Assembly: GCA_905250125.1 (NCBI GenBank) | Contig: CAJNOL010000172.1 | Span: forward strand, 1 to 64,000 | DNA: 64,000 bases | From: Rotaria sordida | Taxonomy: Eukaryota > Rotifera > Eurotatoria > Philodinida > Philodinidae | Reading direction: 5' to 3' | Shown here: positions 38,801-50,788 of the stretch, one piece after another | Position numbering within the stretch: position 1 is the stretch's first letter | Layout: each line of letters begins with the position of its first letter | Notes under the pieces: model-generated | Databases searched by the model: none | What the model saw: only the letters and a program-made list of their open reading frames with translations | What the model was told of the DNA's origin: nothing | Translations under genes and position numbers: made by a program

Positions 38801-39550
38801 CAAAATTGATTTTTACACATGAAAGAATTTCGCATATTGAATATCTCGGAATAGCATATATAAGAAAATTAATAATTTGTTCTTGAACTAATTTCATTAA
38901 GAACTTTGTTCATGGTCATAGATTTTTGTTGAAAAATTCATCTTGAAAACGAAGGCTCAAAAAACCAACCCATTCTAAACATTTCTATTACTGATTAAAT
39001 AAATATTGTCGCGGTAGGAAAATGATTTGATACTTGAAGAAATTCCCTTGTGCGTAATTTATTTAGTATGATTTCGGATACATGAATAAAACTCTTAATG
39101 AATTTCTCTTATCTATTTAGATCGCATGTCAATATCTACAACTACATTATCGTTTATCAATGATCAAGAACGAAAACCTATTTCATTTTCTCATTATTCT
39201 CATCATCGACATGTATCTTCATCTATAGATAAAAATAATCATAATGATATTCATCGTCCATTATTACATGCAATTAAAGTTCAACGTCATAGTGATCCAT
39301 ATTCAATAAAATGGATAACTGAAGGACCACATCGAGATATGAATATTGGTTAGTATGTTCTTTCTCTCTATAGTTCTTGTAAATTGATTTTTCTATTTAA
39401 AAATTTTATTTAGATAAAATTTATCGAACAACAAATTTAATGGATACATCATCTTTACCGTCACAAATGTTTAGTCTTGCATTGAGTTCTTCATCAATGA
39501 AATTATCGATATCGTATATTCTTCTATGTCTTCTACTTTCATTAAGATAA
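35803..39550 (+). CDS. ephrin, GPI-anchored type
   Basis: Five exons: 35803-35915, 37364-37490, 37559-37796, 39121-39348 and 39414-39550, joining in frame to 280 residues. A signal peptide (residues 1-24) is followed by the ephrin receptor-binding domain (about 27-160): FYWNQT at the start, a GDVMDLICP segment, a TCN and a second TCN Cys, GFEFRPNQTYYFLST, and CNKLKILVHDYC. These match the order and cysteines of metazoan ephrins (GFEFRPG, YYFIST, CLKLKV). A His/Ser-rich linker leads to a C-terminal hydrophobic end (about 265-279) preceded by a run of small Ser residues, with no cytoplasmic tail, so the protein is likely GPI-anchored like ephrin-A. It acts at the cell surface as a ligand for Eph receptor kinases. 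Introns 1 (1448 bp) and 3 (1324 bp) are long; the others are short. A second first exon is listed at 33573. Confidence 0.9.
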
Positions 39551-41081
39551 TGTAGAAATATTTGTCAATGTGTTTTTGTTTTTCTTTTGCCTTGACACCG
39601 GTGTTCATGAAATTCTTTTCTTTTCTTTTTTTTTTTTTTATTACAATTGAAATATTGTTTTGTTCAAAGAAGATCTTGATTTATATACTTATTGTGTGTT
39701 GAACAAATGGTTGAAATAATAATCCTTTTTTTTTTCTTGCTTTTTTTAAAAGTTTAATTCATGTTAAACTACACAGAAAATAATACGAGAGAACAATTTA
39801 TTGTTTTTATTTGTCAAATAAATAAATATGAATTCATCCTTTCTTTCTTTTTTTTTTTTATTAAAATGAATTCTAAAACGTATGATCAGTCATTTGTCTG
39901 TTAGTAAAACAAATTTGGTTGTCAGGATAATCATGTTTGTAATGTTGATCAAATAGTGAGCATGAAAAGGTTTTCGATATTTGTAAAGGAAGAACATCTT
40001 GTGACTTTGTATTCGTAGATTATACGAAATTGTGTTCGCGATGAACAACCATGTAAATATATTGCAGCAGAAGAACAATCATATCTTTGTCTTTTTTCCA
40101 GATGTAACGAGTATTTTAAAATTTTAATAAATGTTTATAAAATAATTATAAATTAATAAAAACACGCTGGTATTATTGTCATTATTTAGTTCGATGCTAT
40201 AATAAAAATATATATATATTTTTTAAAATAAATGTGAATAATATAAACTTGAGTTATAGAACGAATACGAATAGTAATTGCAGAAAATACGACGAATTAT
40301 TTTTCTATTTTTATTCTTCTAATAAATATTAAATATTTTGTTTAGCTAATATCTCAATCATCGTCAGAGCATATCTACAATCATTAATACGACTTCATTT
40401 TGTTATTATAAGTGCGTTATGACCATCACCTATTGATGGTTGAGATGTGCATAGTTACGCTACTCTGTAGGGTAGAGTAAGATTTAGACAGTTTTTCTCA
40501 GTCAGAGTACAGCATACAAAAAAAATTTATCCTACATATCTCTAATTGATAGAATAATTTAATGTACGAATATGTTCATTTTATCTACTACTACATATAT
40601 AGTTTGAAATACATGTAAATAATATAGATAATAATTTTATAGACATGGTCTGATGATTGATATATTAGTTAAACAGAATAGTTAATATTTTTTAAAAGAA
40701 TAAAAATAAGAAAATAATTCATCGTATTTATTGCCATTGATATTCATATTCTTAAAATAGAGTTTAATGAAGAGATAGAAAATCAGAACGATATTGATAT
40801 TTTCATGTTAATTTACCTGATCCGAAACTTGTAATTTTTAAATACAAGTAAGTTTTTTATTTTGTTTAATTTCGAGTGTAACAGCTACTGATAAAAACCG
40901 ATGAGTATTTAATGTTATCATCTGCATCTATATTTTGCCAAATTATCAAATACGACTTTATAGATCTATATAATTAATCACATAAGCGTAAATCATGCAT
41001 GACTCGATCAAAATAATAATGACGTTGTCGTATTCTTTATACTTGGTATATATAACATACTTCATTGTTCTTTCAGTACAA

Positions 41082-41112
<31 letters not shown>

Positions 41113-41485
41113 TCTTCAACAATTGATCTATTCAATGAAATATTTTTTTTTTGCTTTCATTCTTTTTCTACGATTTGTAAATGCTATACATAAGATATCA
41201 TAAATAGCTTTTTCTTGTCAAATGATTATAAAATTAACTTGTAATCATTGAGAATTATCAATAGATGATTAAATTGTATGCAATGAACATAATTAACTAG
41301 GAAAAATAATCTTTTATACTATTCAATGTCAAAATAATTCGATTATTACCAGTTCAGTGTTTCTTTGTCTTTAATAAAAAAAAAATTTTTTTTTTATTCT
41401 TTCCAAAATAGTTATAAAAATACCTATTTGGAAAGAACAATACAACAAACACTGTATATATGTATATAGAAAACAACAATAACAG
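39551..41485. other. intergenic, convergent 3' ends of ephrin and SerRS
   Basis: AT-rich, with a (TA)n run around 41081-41103 and a weak 10-bp-arm hairpin near 40348-40455. No coding exon seen. Confidence 0.45.
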
Positions 41486-44400
41486 TCAACTAAGAAATTT
41501 GATCCATTGCGTACTAGGTGTTGATGAACTTTTTGATATAAATTCTCTATTACCCATAAGAGATCGTAAAGGTTTTGGAATTTGAATTTGTTTTGTTTCC
41601 TAATAATAAAAAGAATCAATAAAAATAAACAAAAAAATTTCTATTAAAAGAACAATACCGGATTCCAATTTAATTCAATAATAGCAGTAAGCATTCGCGG
41701 TATAGCCATAGCTGTTCCATTTAACTACGGTGGAGAAAGAAAGAAAAATATTCTTATTAAAATATAAAGAAAATTTAACATACAGTGTGAACAAATTGTT
41801 CATCACCATTATCATTAATATATTTAATATGAAGACGACGTGATTGAAAATCAGTACAATTTGATGCGCTGCTAATCTTTATAAAAACAAAAAATTTACA
41901 TAAAAAAAAAAAAGAAAAAGATATTCAATAATAAAACTTACTTCACCATAAAATTCTTTTGCTGGCATCCAAGTTTCAATATCATATTTTCGATATGCTG
42001 AAAGACCAAGTTCTTCTGTTGGCATATCTAGTATTCTACAAATAGATTTGAAAAAAAAACGAAAAAATTTAATTTTAATATATTACAAGAAAAAAATAAA
42101 TAATGCAACCTAAAATGTAATCCAAGATCTTCATACATTGAGGTCTCTATTCGAACAATTTCATCATGCATTTCTTGTGAAACTTTTTCATCATTAGTTG
42201 TAACAGCAAACATTTCAACTTTAGTAAATTCATGTACACGATATAGATTGCCTTCACCTTTTCCACCAGGTAATTCAGCTCGATAACAACGACTACATGC
42301 AGCTAATCTAGAAAATAAAATTATCAATAAGAAATAAACACAGAAAATGTCTGAAAAATTCGCTGTTAAAACAAAAACATGAATATCTTTAAATCAGTTT
42401 AAGAGATGATGTATAATTATTTTTTTTTCTTCAATAGGATAGTACGTTTGTTGAAGTTTTATTTGTATATATTTTTTGATAAAATGTCTATGGTTACAGC
42501 TATTAGGAAGAATACCCCTTCTCAACAACTATGACTAGCTGTAGTTGTGGACGAAAGGCCAGCCTGATACACAGTTCTTGTGCTTAACTGCTTGGGGACT
42601 ACATAGATAGTAACTAGCCACAAGAGCAAGTATATATATATCATAATGTAGTCGCATGCTATCAAACGTGTGATTTGTCTAGAGTCATTTCATAGCTGAT
42701 AATATTGAGGTTTGCACACGGTACGTTGTGAATACGTGTCGAACAACGTAATTATTCAGCCATGGCGACTACTCTGCAGATATTAAGGAAAAATTCAAGG
42801 TAAGGTTAACATACAAATGTCATGTCCGTAGAAAACGCCACTATTGAGTGTTTCATACTGATATAGCAACTTACTTTACTTTACGAACAATACTACACGG
42901 AATTATGATTGACTATCTTCCAATGAAAATATAAAGAAGTATAATTTGTTCAATGATTTCACGAACGAGATTCACAAGATCGAATTGAGGTTATTCAAGT
43001 CAAAAATATCGTTGTCTCACAAGTTCGTACTATCAGATTCTTGATAGATTTTGTCGCTTCCATAATATTATAGAAGATTTTCATACGATATCATCTGATC
43101 TATAAGCTCTTACGTCGAATTTGTTTTTCATCTAAGTACATGACATTAATATTAATATCAGTATATATCAAGCATCAAGGAAATTCATTTCTCTTCAAAA
43201 TGAATCGATTGATATATTCCATGCGATAGTAATCATTTTAAAGCTTTGTTTTTTTTTCCATCAAATTATACAAAATAAAACTTCTAACAATATTCTATTA
43301 TATTAGAAAAACAAACAACAACATGTAGAAATTATTTGATAGATATTCACAGCGAATTTTTTCAGATTCTCTATATTTTAAATATATTATATTTACTTAA
43401 GTGGTAATTCATCTTTACGAAATGTATTATGTTTGAGTAAACCAGCTAAAGGCATTTCAGCTGTACCAGCAAGACAATATCGACCAAATTCTTCACCATA
43501 ATCTAATTGATAAACTTGTGATCGTTTACCTCGAGTTGCAAATCCACATGATTCCTAATACATACAGAAAAAGAAACATCTATTTTTATTTTTTTTAAAT
43601 CTATAATAAAAATATATATTTATTACAATAATGCCTCGATGAATAATATCAGGAACAGAAACCATTTTAAAACCCTAAAACAAAAAAAAAAAAAGATAAA
43701 TAAATAATGCTAAAAAGAAAGAATTTCTTACATTTTGCGTAAGTTTTTCAAATGCATAATACATTAAAGCTCGTTCTAAACGAGCAAAATCACCAAATAA
43801 TGCATAAGCTCCACGAAATGATACATGACCCATATTTCTATATAAAAAATAAAATAAACTAATAATTTTTAAAAATACAAAAATAAAACGTACTCTAATT
43901 GCATTAAATTTAATTCTTGACCAATTTGATCAATTGTTTGTCGAGGAATATTTGTTTCTGAAAAATAATTTAAAAAAAAATCATTTTCATATTATATTAA
44001 ATTCTTTTACCTGGTTTTTTTCCTACAACACGAAGTGTACGTGCTTGTTCTTGATTACCAATTGGCTAGATACACAAACAAAACAAAACAAACATGATAT
44101 ATAATTATTCAAATAAAAATAAGACTACCTACGATATCTGGATGTGTGTTATTCGGTATTCTTATTGCATGATTATATAAATCTTGAATTTTAAGTTTAA
44201 TTTGATCCTTATGTTTTTATATTTAAAATAAATTTAATAAAATTTAAAAACAAAAAAAAAGCAATTCTTTACTTCGCCTTGTATTGAATCAAGTTTTTTG
44301 TCTTCAATACGATGAAATAAATTTTGTATATCACGATGAAGTGTTAGCTATATATATATATATAATACATATGAGAATATATATATATATTTTTTTTTTT

Positions 44401-44667
44401 ACATACAATATGTTCAATATCAACAGATTCATTTTCTTTTCGTTGTTTTATATTATTTGCAATTGTTTGTAAATTTTCATTATTTAATATATAATCCCAA
44501 TTGAGTGCAGCTGATCGAAGATCGAGTTCAATATATGGATTTAAACGATTTATATACGTTTTCACTTGATCCAAATAAGCACGATAATCATACCATGGAT
44601 TAAATTTTGGTGTTAATGTTGAATGAAAACGAATCGATAAATTTAATAAATATTTAACTCGATACAT
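41486..44667 (-). CDS. SARS2: seryl-tRNA synthetase, mitochondrial type
   Basis: Thirteen exons on the minus strand: 44667-44407, 44347-44273, 44207-44133, 44065-44011, 43957-43894, 43837-43732, 43674-43627, 43554-43397, 42307-42110, 42035-41942, 41876-41784, 41724-41659 and 41599-41486. They join in frame to 468 residues. It is a class II synthetase charging tRNA-Ser. Visible marks: the serine-binding TAE (259-261), motif 2 CYRAE (288-292) followed by [13 protein letters not shown], the SerRS segment [14 protein letters not shown], and motif 3 [10 protein letters not shown] with its Arg419. The residues around CYRAE and HEFTKVEMF fit the mitochondrial enzyme, and the N-terminus ([14 protein letters not shown]) is basic and amphipathic as expected for matrix import. 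Most introns are 50-80 bp; intron 8 is 1089 bp. The gene is head-to-head with the KEN-box gene, 306 bp apart. Confidence 0.93.
42308..43396. other. long intron 8 of SerRS with a less AT-rich insert
   Basis: Bases about 42480-42850 are visibly richer in G+C than the other introns and do not read as coding. A repeat insertion is possible, but I find no paired ends or target duplication. Confidence 0.35.
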
Positions 44668-44973
44668 TTTATTATTATTATTATTTTCTTTGGAAGAATA
44701 AATGTAAGATGTAACTAGTCAATCCTAATAATTCAATTCATTTATATATATCTGACTAATCAGAACGAACAATATCGATAGATGGCATAATTAAAAAGAA
44801 TTATTGAAAATTTTTGATTTCGTTTTTTTTCTGTCTGTCTCTCAATATCTTTTGATAGATCGTCTATCGTTAGACAAATATATAGATTATCAAAATTTTT
44901 CTCATTAACATTTTGTCTGATCACATGTGTTCAGTATAAATTAGTTTTCTTTTTTTCTTCTTTAAATATTATT
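44668..44973. promoter_or_regulatory. likely bidirectional promoter, SerRS / KEN-box gene
   Basis: Only 306 bp separate the start codons of two divergent genes, so both promoters and 5' leaders must lie here or in the leaders themselves. No specific element can be named; this is inferred from spacing. Confidence 0.5.
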
Positions 44974-46825
44974 ATGCATCTATCAAACAAACAACGTTTA
45001 ATGAATAAAACATTTACAATACTATCAAATAAATATAATAATGTTGAACAAGATCAATCGAATTGTATTTTGGAAAATATCAGTCAATTATCAAAAACAT
45101 TAGACAATAATCGATTTTGTACATTTACAAAATATAAGATCAAACAACAACATCAACCAACAACAGTTATTGTCAATCAACATCAACAACGATATTTTGA
45201 TTCACCAACAATGATTACATTAGACGATGATGATGATGACGATGATGATAATAATATTCCTTTAATTCGTTGTTCAAATAATAAAAAATCGATTACTACT
45301 AATTCAGAACCAAGTCTTGATGATACTGAACTTAGTGATCTTTTAATCTTTACTAATCGTAAGTTCGGAACAGAGGTATTCACAGGATAGAGTTAAGTTT
45401 TTATTTTGAATCATTAAAGCAATTCTTGTTGAAAAAAAAAATAAAATCAGGACAATGTATTATTTTTGCTGAATATCCTGTCCCGTTCTCTTCGATTTTA
45501 TGAAGCATGACAGAGTAGGGAAAATATCACGCTATGAATATCTCTAGTTTTGAATAACTTCAATTAAGATAAATATTATTTTATTTTATTTATAGCAAAT
45601 CGTATTTTAACAGAATCAATGCAAGTTGTTATAAGTCGTCATCCATCATTACAAGATTTTAAGTATGTTAATGATATAAGCAGTGTATTAATTGAACAAC
45701 AATATAAAGAAGAACCTATTTATCAAGAATTAATTCAAATCGATCATTTAATATCAACACCACCAATAGATCATATGAATGATATTGATGAAAATAAAGA
45801 AAATCGTCCTCCATTAATGCCAATTAAATATCATATATCACGTATACCTGTTTGGACACCATCAAATAATAATAAGAATATGAATACACCAAAAATATTA
45901 AGTAAAAGCAAAAAAAATGACGAAACAAAGAAAAAACCAATAATTAAACCATGTCTCACCGGTAAATGAATTTAATATTTAAAGTTTTCAGTACTATAAT
46001 AGTTTTTCGAGAGAATATTTTCTTTAATAAAAAATAACCATCCGAAAAGTTCTATTTGTATTTGTAACTTTTATATTGACTCAGTTTCCGTTTGAAATTG
46101 AAAAGCAGGTGTTTCTTTCGTCTATAATAAAAGATCGTTTACTAAACTGTATATCATTTAGTTCTCATTATGATATTTAACTGCTAATCTTAATAGTAGA
46201 TTAAATTCTTCTACATCTTATTCGTTGAAATGATTTGACTTCAACTTATTCCAAATCTTATACTTCTGAATAATTAATGTAATTGTTATTTTCATGAAAT
46301 TCATGTTTTATTTTGTAATTTAAACTACGAGTTACTATTATTATAAATCCCATTTTAAATAAAATAACTGTTTTTGAACTCGATTAAAAAATATAATCAA
46401 GACAATACATAAATTTTACAAGATATTCTGCTCTATTCATAATTTTTCCAAGGAGATTGATTATGAATAAAATAAAAATATAATTTATAAACGAATATAG
46501 TGTTTACTACTTAATAAAGAAATGATTTTTTTTCTTGTATCATTTAGATTTACTTGATGAATGGTCTCATATGACACCTAAACTCAAAGAATTATTATCA
46601 AATACACGTAAAATACCACTTCATGTATGTATCTATTTTTTCATTGATTTCATATATTGATAGTACTCATTTAAGACGCCTGAATTGACAACAAATAATA
46701 TTGAATTTCGTCGTCTGAAACAATTATTAAACGATATGGAAATGACAATATCATCATGGACAAATGCTATTAATCAGTGTCGTTATGTTCTTCAACATGC
46801 TCAAAAACAATTTCATCGTTCATAG
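44974..46825 (+). CDS. orphan protein with KEN box
   Basis: Four exons: 44974-45358, 45596-45961, 46548-46624 and then either 46664-46825 or 46676-46825. With the earlier acceptor the product has 329 residues. The last two candidate acceptors differ by 12 bp and keep the same frame; the downstream one (51-bp intron) is more plausible than a 39-bp intron. No family is recognised. Visible features: an Asp run encoded by GAT/GAC (about residue 88), a KEN motif at 196-198 in the context DENKENRPP, which is a typical APC/C degradation signal, a Lys-rich stretch near 235, and a C-terminal segment of likely helix (FRRLKQLLNDME onward). Exon joins and AT-type codon use support a real gene. A cell-cycle-regulated role is inference from the KEN box alone. 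Confidence 0.72.
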
Positions 46826-47096
46826 ATTTTGGTTTTTTTTTTCTATTTGTTACTGTTAGTTTTGAATATTGAAATCAATACTTTTTCTAATATAGAGTCT
46901 ATTTGTTTTGTTTCAGTATGAATAGTTTGAGAAAGTTAATGAATCATGTGAAACATATTTTCGATTGTTATGTATCAATATTCAATATAATTGTGATCTT
47001 TTTTAATAATTCAAATATGTAATTTTATTAACATAGTTTTTATAAATGTTGTCGAATGAATAAATAAATAAATAGAACAAAAGATCGATAAACATA
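46826..47096. other. 3' flank of the KEN-box gene
   Basis: AT-rich, with AATAAATAAA-like runs near 47060 that could serve as polyadenylation signals. Confidence 0.45.
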
Positions 47097-48362
47097 TAAG
47101 GTGCCCGCAATATGAAATTCAATTTTTCGACTTTTTTTTACATCATCTGATAGAACTTGAGCTGCTGATCATGAAAATCTACTTTTTAGTCTTAATGAAT
47201 GCTTCTCTCCAATCGAAAAATACGAAATACTCGAAGGGTGTCGTTTTCTTCAAAAAACACATCGTTTCTAAAATGTTCCAAATGTTCTACTTCGTTCTTT
47301 TTTTCAGATTCAGCATCAAAAACTAAGTACAGACAAGTTGGTAAATCGATTCTAGACCGAAAACTTTATTGGTGGTGGCGCTTCGAATCACGTCGAGTGA
47401 GATACGTATAGGTCGATTTCGTAAACCTATCTAGTTTTTCGACGTAATTGATAAAGGCAAATATTTTATTTCATCATACTACCAGTTACAAAGTTACAGA
47501 CCACTTTTTTTTCTTTCTTTTTCTGCGTCGATAAAAATCAATTTTACTAAATTGTAGGCAAAATAGCTAGAATTTTGCCCGTAGTTCTCAAATTTGTTCA
47601 TCAAAACTATGTTTTCTTGCAATAGAATTATCATATTTGGAATCGGCGTGAAAAATCGCGTCGATCTATGCATATGTCGAAAATTTTTATCACCTTTCAA
47701 TTTTTCGTGAAAATTTCAGTCACTGCATCAGTGGAAAATTCGAAAAAAACTGAAGTCAACAGAAATGATAAAGACATACATAGATCGACGCGATTTTTCA
47801 CGTCGATTCCGAATATGATAATCTTATTGCATGATAACATAGTTTTGATGAAGAAAATTGAGAAATACAGGCAAAATTCTAGCTATTTTGTCCACAATTT
47901 AGTAAAATCGATTTTTATCGACAAAGGAAAGAAAAGAAAAAAAAAGAATGCGTCGTTTGAGGACAAGTGTTATGATGAATGGAATAAGATAAAATATTTG
48001 CCTTTGTCAATTACGTCGAAAAACTAGATAGGTTTACGAAATCAATCTATACGTATCTCACTCGACGTGATTCGAAGCGCCACCACCAATAAAGTTTTCT
48101 CTCTAGAGTCGAGTTACCAACTTATTTGTACTTAGTTTTTGATGCTGAATCTGAAAAAAAGAACGAAGTAGAACATTTGGAACATTTTAGAAAAGATGTG
48201 TTTTTTTGAAGAAAACGATACCCTTCGAGTATTTCGTATTTTTCGATTGGAAAGAAGCATTCAGTAAGGTTAAAAAGTAGATTTTCATGATCAGCACCTC
48301 AAGCTCTATCAGATGATGTAAAATGAAGTCGAAAAATTGAATTTCGTGTTGGGGGTAGCTTA
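47097..48362. mobile_element. 1.27-kb foldback element flanked by TA
   Basis: The left arm (47097 to about 47690) is mirrored by the right arm (about 47775 to 48362) at roughly nine bases in ten, leaving a spacer of under 100 bp. Ends read TAAG(G/C)T(G/A)CCC, and TA flanks both sides (47095-47096, 48363-48364). Mirrored landmarks include 'ggtggtggcgcttcg', 'ttcgacgtaattga' and 'aaatcgcgtcgatcta'. Short open frames in the two arms are the same sequence read on opposite strands and give no known domain. Confidence 0.88.
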
Positions 48363-48364
48363 TA

Positions 48365-49554
48365 TTTAATATAAGTTATTATTTCAAATAGATATTATAA
48401 TTTTCTCTTTAGAATTTATCAAGGTCAATTTTTGATATTTATGTTTTCGCATCGATTGAGAAAATAATGACAATAGTAAATGTTTATTCAGTGCCAAATG
48501 TTTCTAAGTATAAGACAAGGATCTCTGTCTTCCATTACAATTAACATTTCTATATTGATCTTTATTTGTTCGATCTCGATGATAAACGAGCAAACATCGT
48601 TTCATTTCTTTATATTGACTATTGTACGAACGAGGTATGCTTGCTTGATTTTCTAAAATATGAAAAAGCCTTTTTTTGTGGGCGAAAAGAATAACATAGT
48701 CATTTTAATAGATATGTGACATGGTAGAACAAAAATTTAACAACAACATAATTTTTCTTTTCTATAATATTCAGCATCTAACTCAAATGCAGATAGTGGT
48801 TCTTATAGTCAATCGAATGTGATACATTTAACTTTGTAAGAGAAGATTGCAGGAAATGCGGTGACCTGTCATTTTGTTTTTTTTTTAAATGGCATTGTTA
48901 AAAAATAGCTCCAATAATATCCTCTAAAACCTGAAAACTACCATGCCCAATTTTTTTTTACAGAAAATCTTGCATCAAATAAAAAACTCCATTGACTATT
49001 CAAATAACTATCTGGAATTGAGCTGAATGCTTAATATTATAGAACAAAAAAAAATTAAAAAAATGTTACGTCATAGGGAAATTGAATTTTAAATAGATTT
49101 TGTTTTTTAATTAGGTGTGAAACTACAAAATAATTTTCTTTCATATAAAAATGAATCCTAATTTTCATTTCTATTAAGAGAACACAATATATACTTGTTA
49201 TTTTTAAGTAGATAGAGTATTCATTTTCATTATTCATATTCTAATATATGCACAAATGACTTCTTCATCATCGACATGAGAAAATGATGTTCGAAAGTAT
49301 TTTTGATGAATAAACAAATCAACATGTTTTTCTATTCTGAGCATCAGTTTTCTGCAAGAAGACACATTTATTATTCTATCACAGAGAATATGTAAGTTTA
49401 AAAGTCCTTCATTGTAATTATATAATATATTCATAGTTTAAATATTATCTATGAGCTAGATCAAATTCGAAGATAAATAAACATCGAGAAAAAATAAGAT
49501 CATTTCCTTTTTTTTTCTGTTTTTGCATCTTAAATCTCAACTTCATCTAATACA
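48365..49554. other. spacer between two inverted-repeat elements
   Basis: AT-rich, no gene or repeat recognised. Confidence 0.4.
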
Positions 49555-49556
49555 TA

Positions 49557-50102
49557 CAGTGGATCCCAAAATTATTCGACCAGATTTATTTTCTATTGTC
49601 ATAAATGTTAATACGAATCCAAATAGTGATTGGTGTAGAAAATTTTTATTTCCGACAAGAATTTTCGAAGATGAAAGTGATTGCTAGTTTTCTAAAGAAA
49701 GAATTTTTGAAAAATCAAAACTCAAGTTTTTTATCTCCTGAAAATCGAGAAATATCAATTTTTTCGAAAGGTATAAAAGTCTTTTTTTTTCTCCTATTTT
49801 ATGTAGTAACACCATTTTTGTCTTCTGTAAAATAGATGTTTTCTCAATAAATAATCGTAGTAGAGAATTGTTTGCTCTATCATTCTAAATAATTCAAATA
49901 GAATACTATTTGTGATTTCTGGGAGATGAAAAACTTGGATTTGTAGTTTTCAGAGACTCTATCGTTGAAGCACTAGAAATCATTTTCGTCCTTGACAATT
50001 CTTATTGTAAATAAAATTCTGTGCGAAGATCAATATTTGAATTCGTATTAATGTTTATAACAATAGAAAATAAACCTGGTCGAATAATTTTCAAAGTCAC
50101 TG
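49557..50102. mobile_element. Tc1/mariner-like MITE, CAGTG ends, TA duplication
   Basis: 546 bp with ends CAGTGGAT and its mirror CACTG, flanked by TA (49555-49556 and 50103-50104). Terminal inverted repeats of about 70 bp or more share 'aaaattattcgacca', 'tttattttctattgt' and 'taatacgaat'. This is the classic end structure of Tc1/mariner transposons. No intact transposase; the interior also shows partial mirror similarity. Confidence 0.9.
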
Positions 50103-50788
50103 TATATAATCAATTAAAATTCATAATAAGATAGTTAGTGTTAATAGATAATCGAAGAAATTTACAAAAGAGACAAATAAATTTTTTGCTAGCTTAGCAA
50201 TTTTAATCGAAGATTTAATAATTTAGATATACGAAACGATGGCTACTTTTTATGATGATAATATATGATATTATTAAGGAGTGAGCCGAATATTTGACAA
50301 TGTTTTATATATTGAAATGTATTGGTAGTGTATAAATCTTGAAAGGATTCGAAAAAAGTTTTCTCGAGAGGCAAAAATCTTATTTTTCTGAAGACAAGTC
50401 TACATTAAATAAATTCTGTAAATATATAGTAATTAAGGTTGGTCTCTACTCTGCAAAATGACGCAGGAATGAAAAGTTTTAGTTAATTCGCTTAAGAAAA
50501 AAGATGGTAGAGTTGTGTGACGGAGGATCATTTTGTACTGTAAAGTCGAAAATCAGAAAAATAGACTTTATTGTATCCGAATAATTGTAGAGAATTATTT
50601 TTTGAATCTTTCAATATATATTCGATAAAACTTTGTGAAAATTTTTTTCAGTTTTTTTCAAGCTCTGCTTATCACTCAATAGTCAAAAAAAAATAGAAAA
50701 TTCTAAACATATATTTTGGAAGAACGCAAAATCTTTAAATATACTAAAAATAATCATATGTTTAGTCTAAAACCTTTTGGTCTATTAT
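50103..50788. other. 3' flank of the 444-residue orphan gene
   Basis: AT-rich DNA between the MITE and the stop codon of the minus-strand gene. Nothing specific seen. Confidence 0.4.

Noticed and set aside
47494..48027. Two similar open frames on opposite strands
   Set aside because: They are the two arms of the foldback element read in opposite directions, not two genes.
49605..49835. 76-codon open frame
   Set aside because: Inside the mariner-like MITE; no transposase motif.
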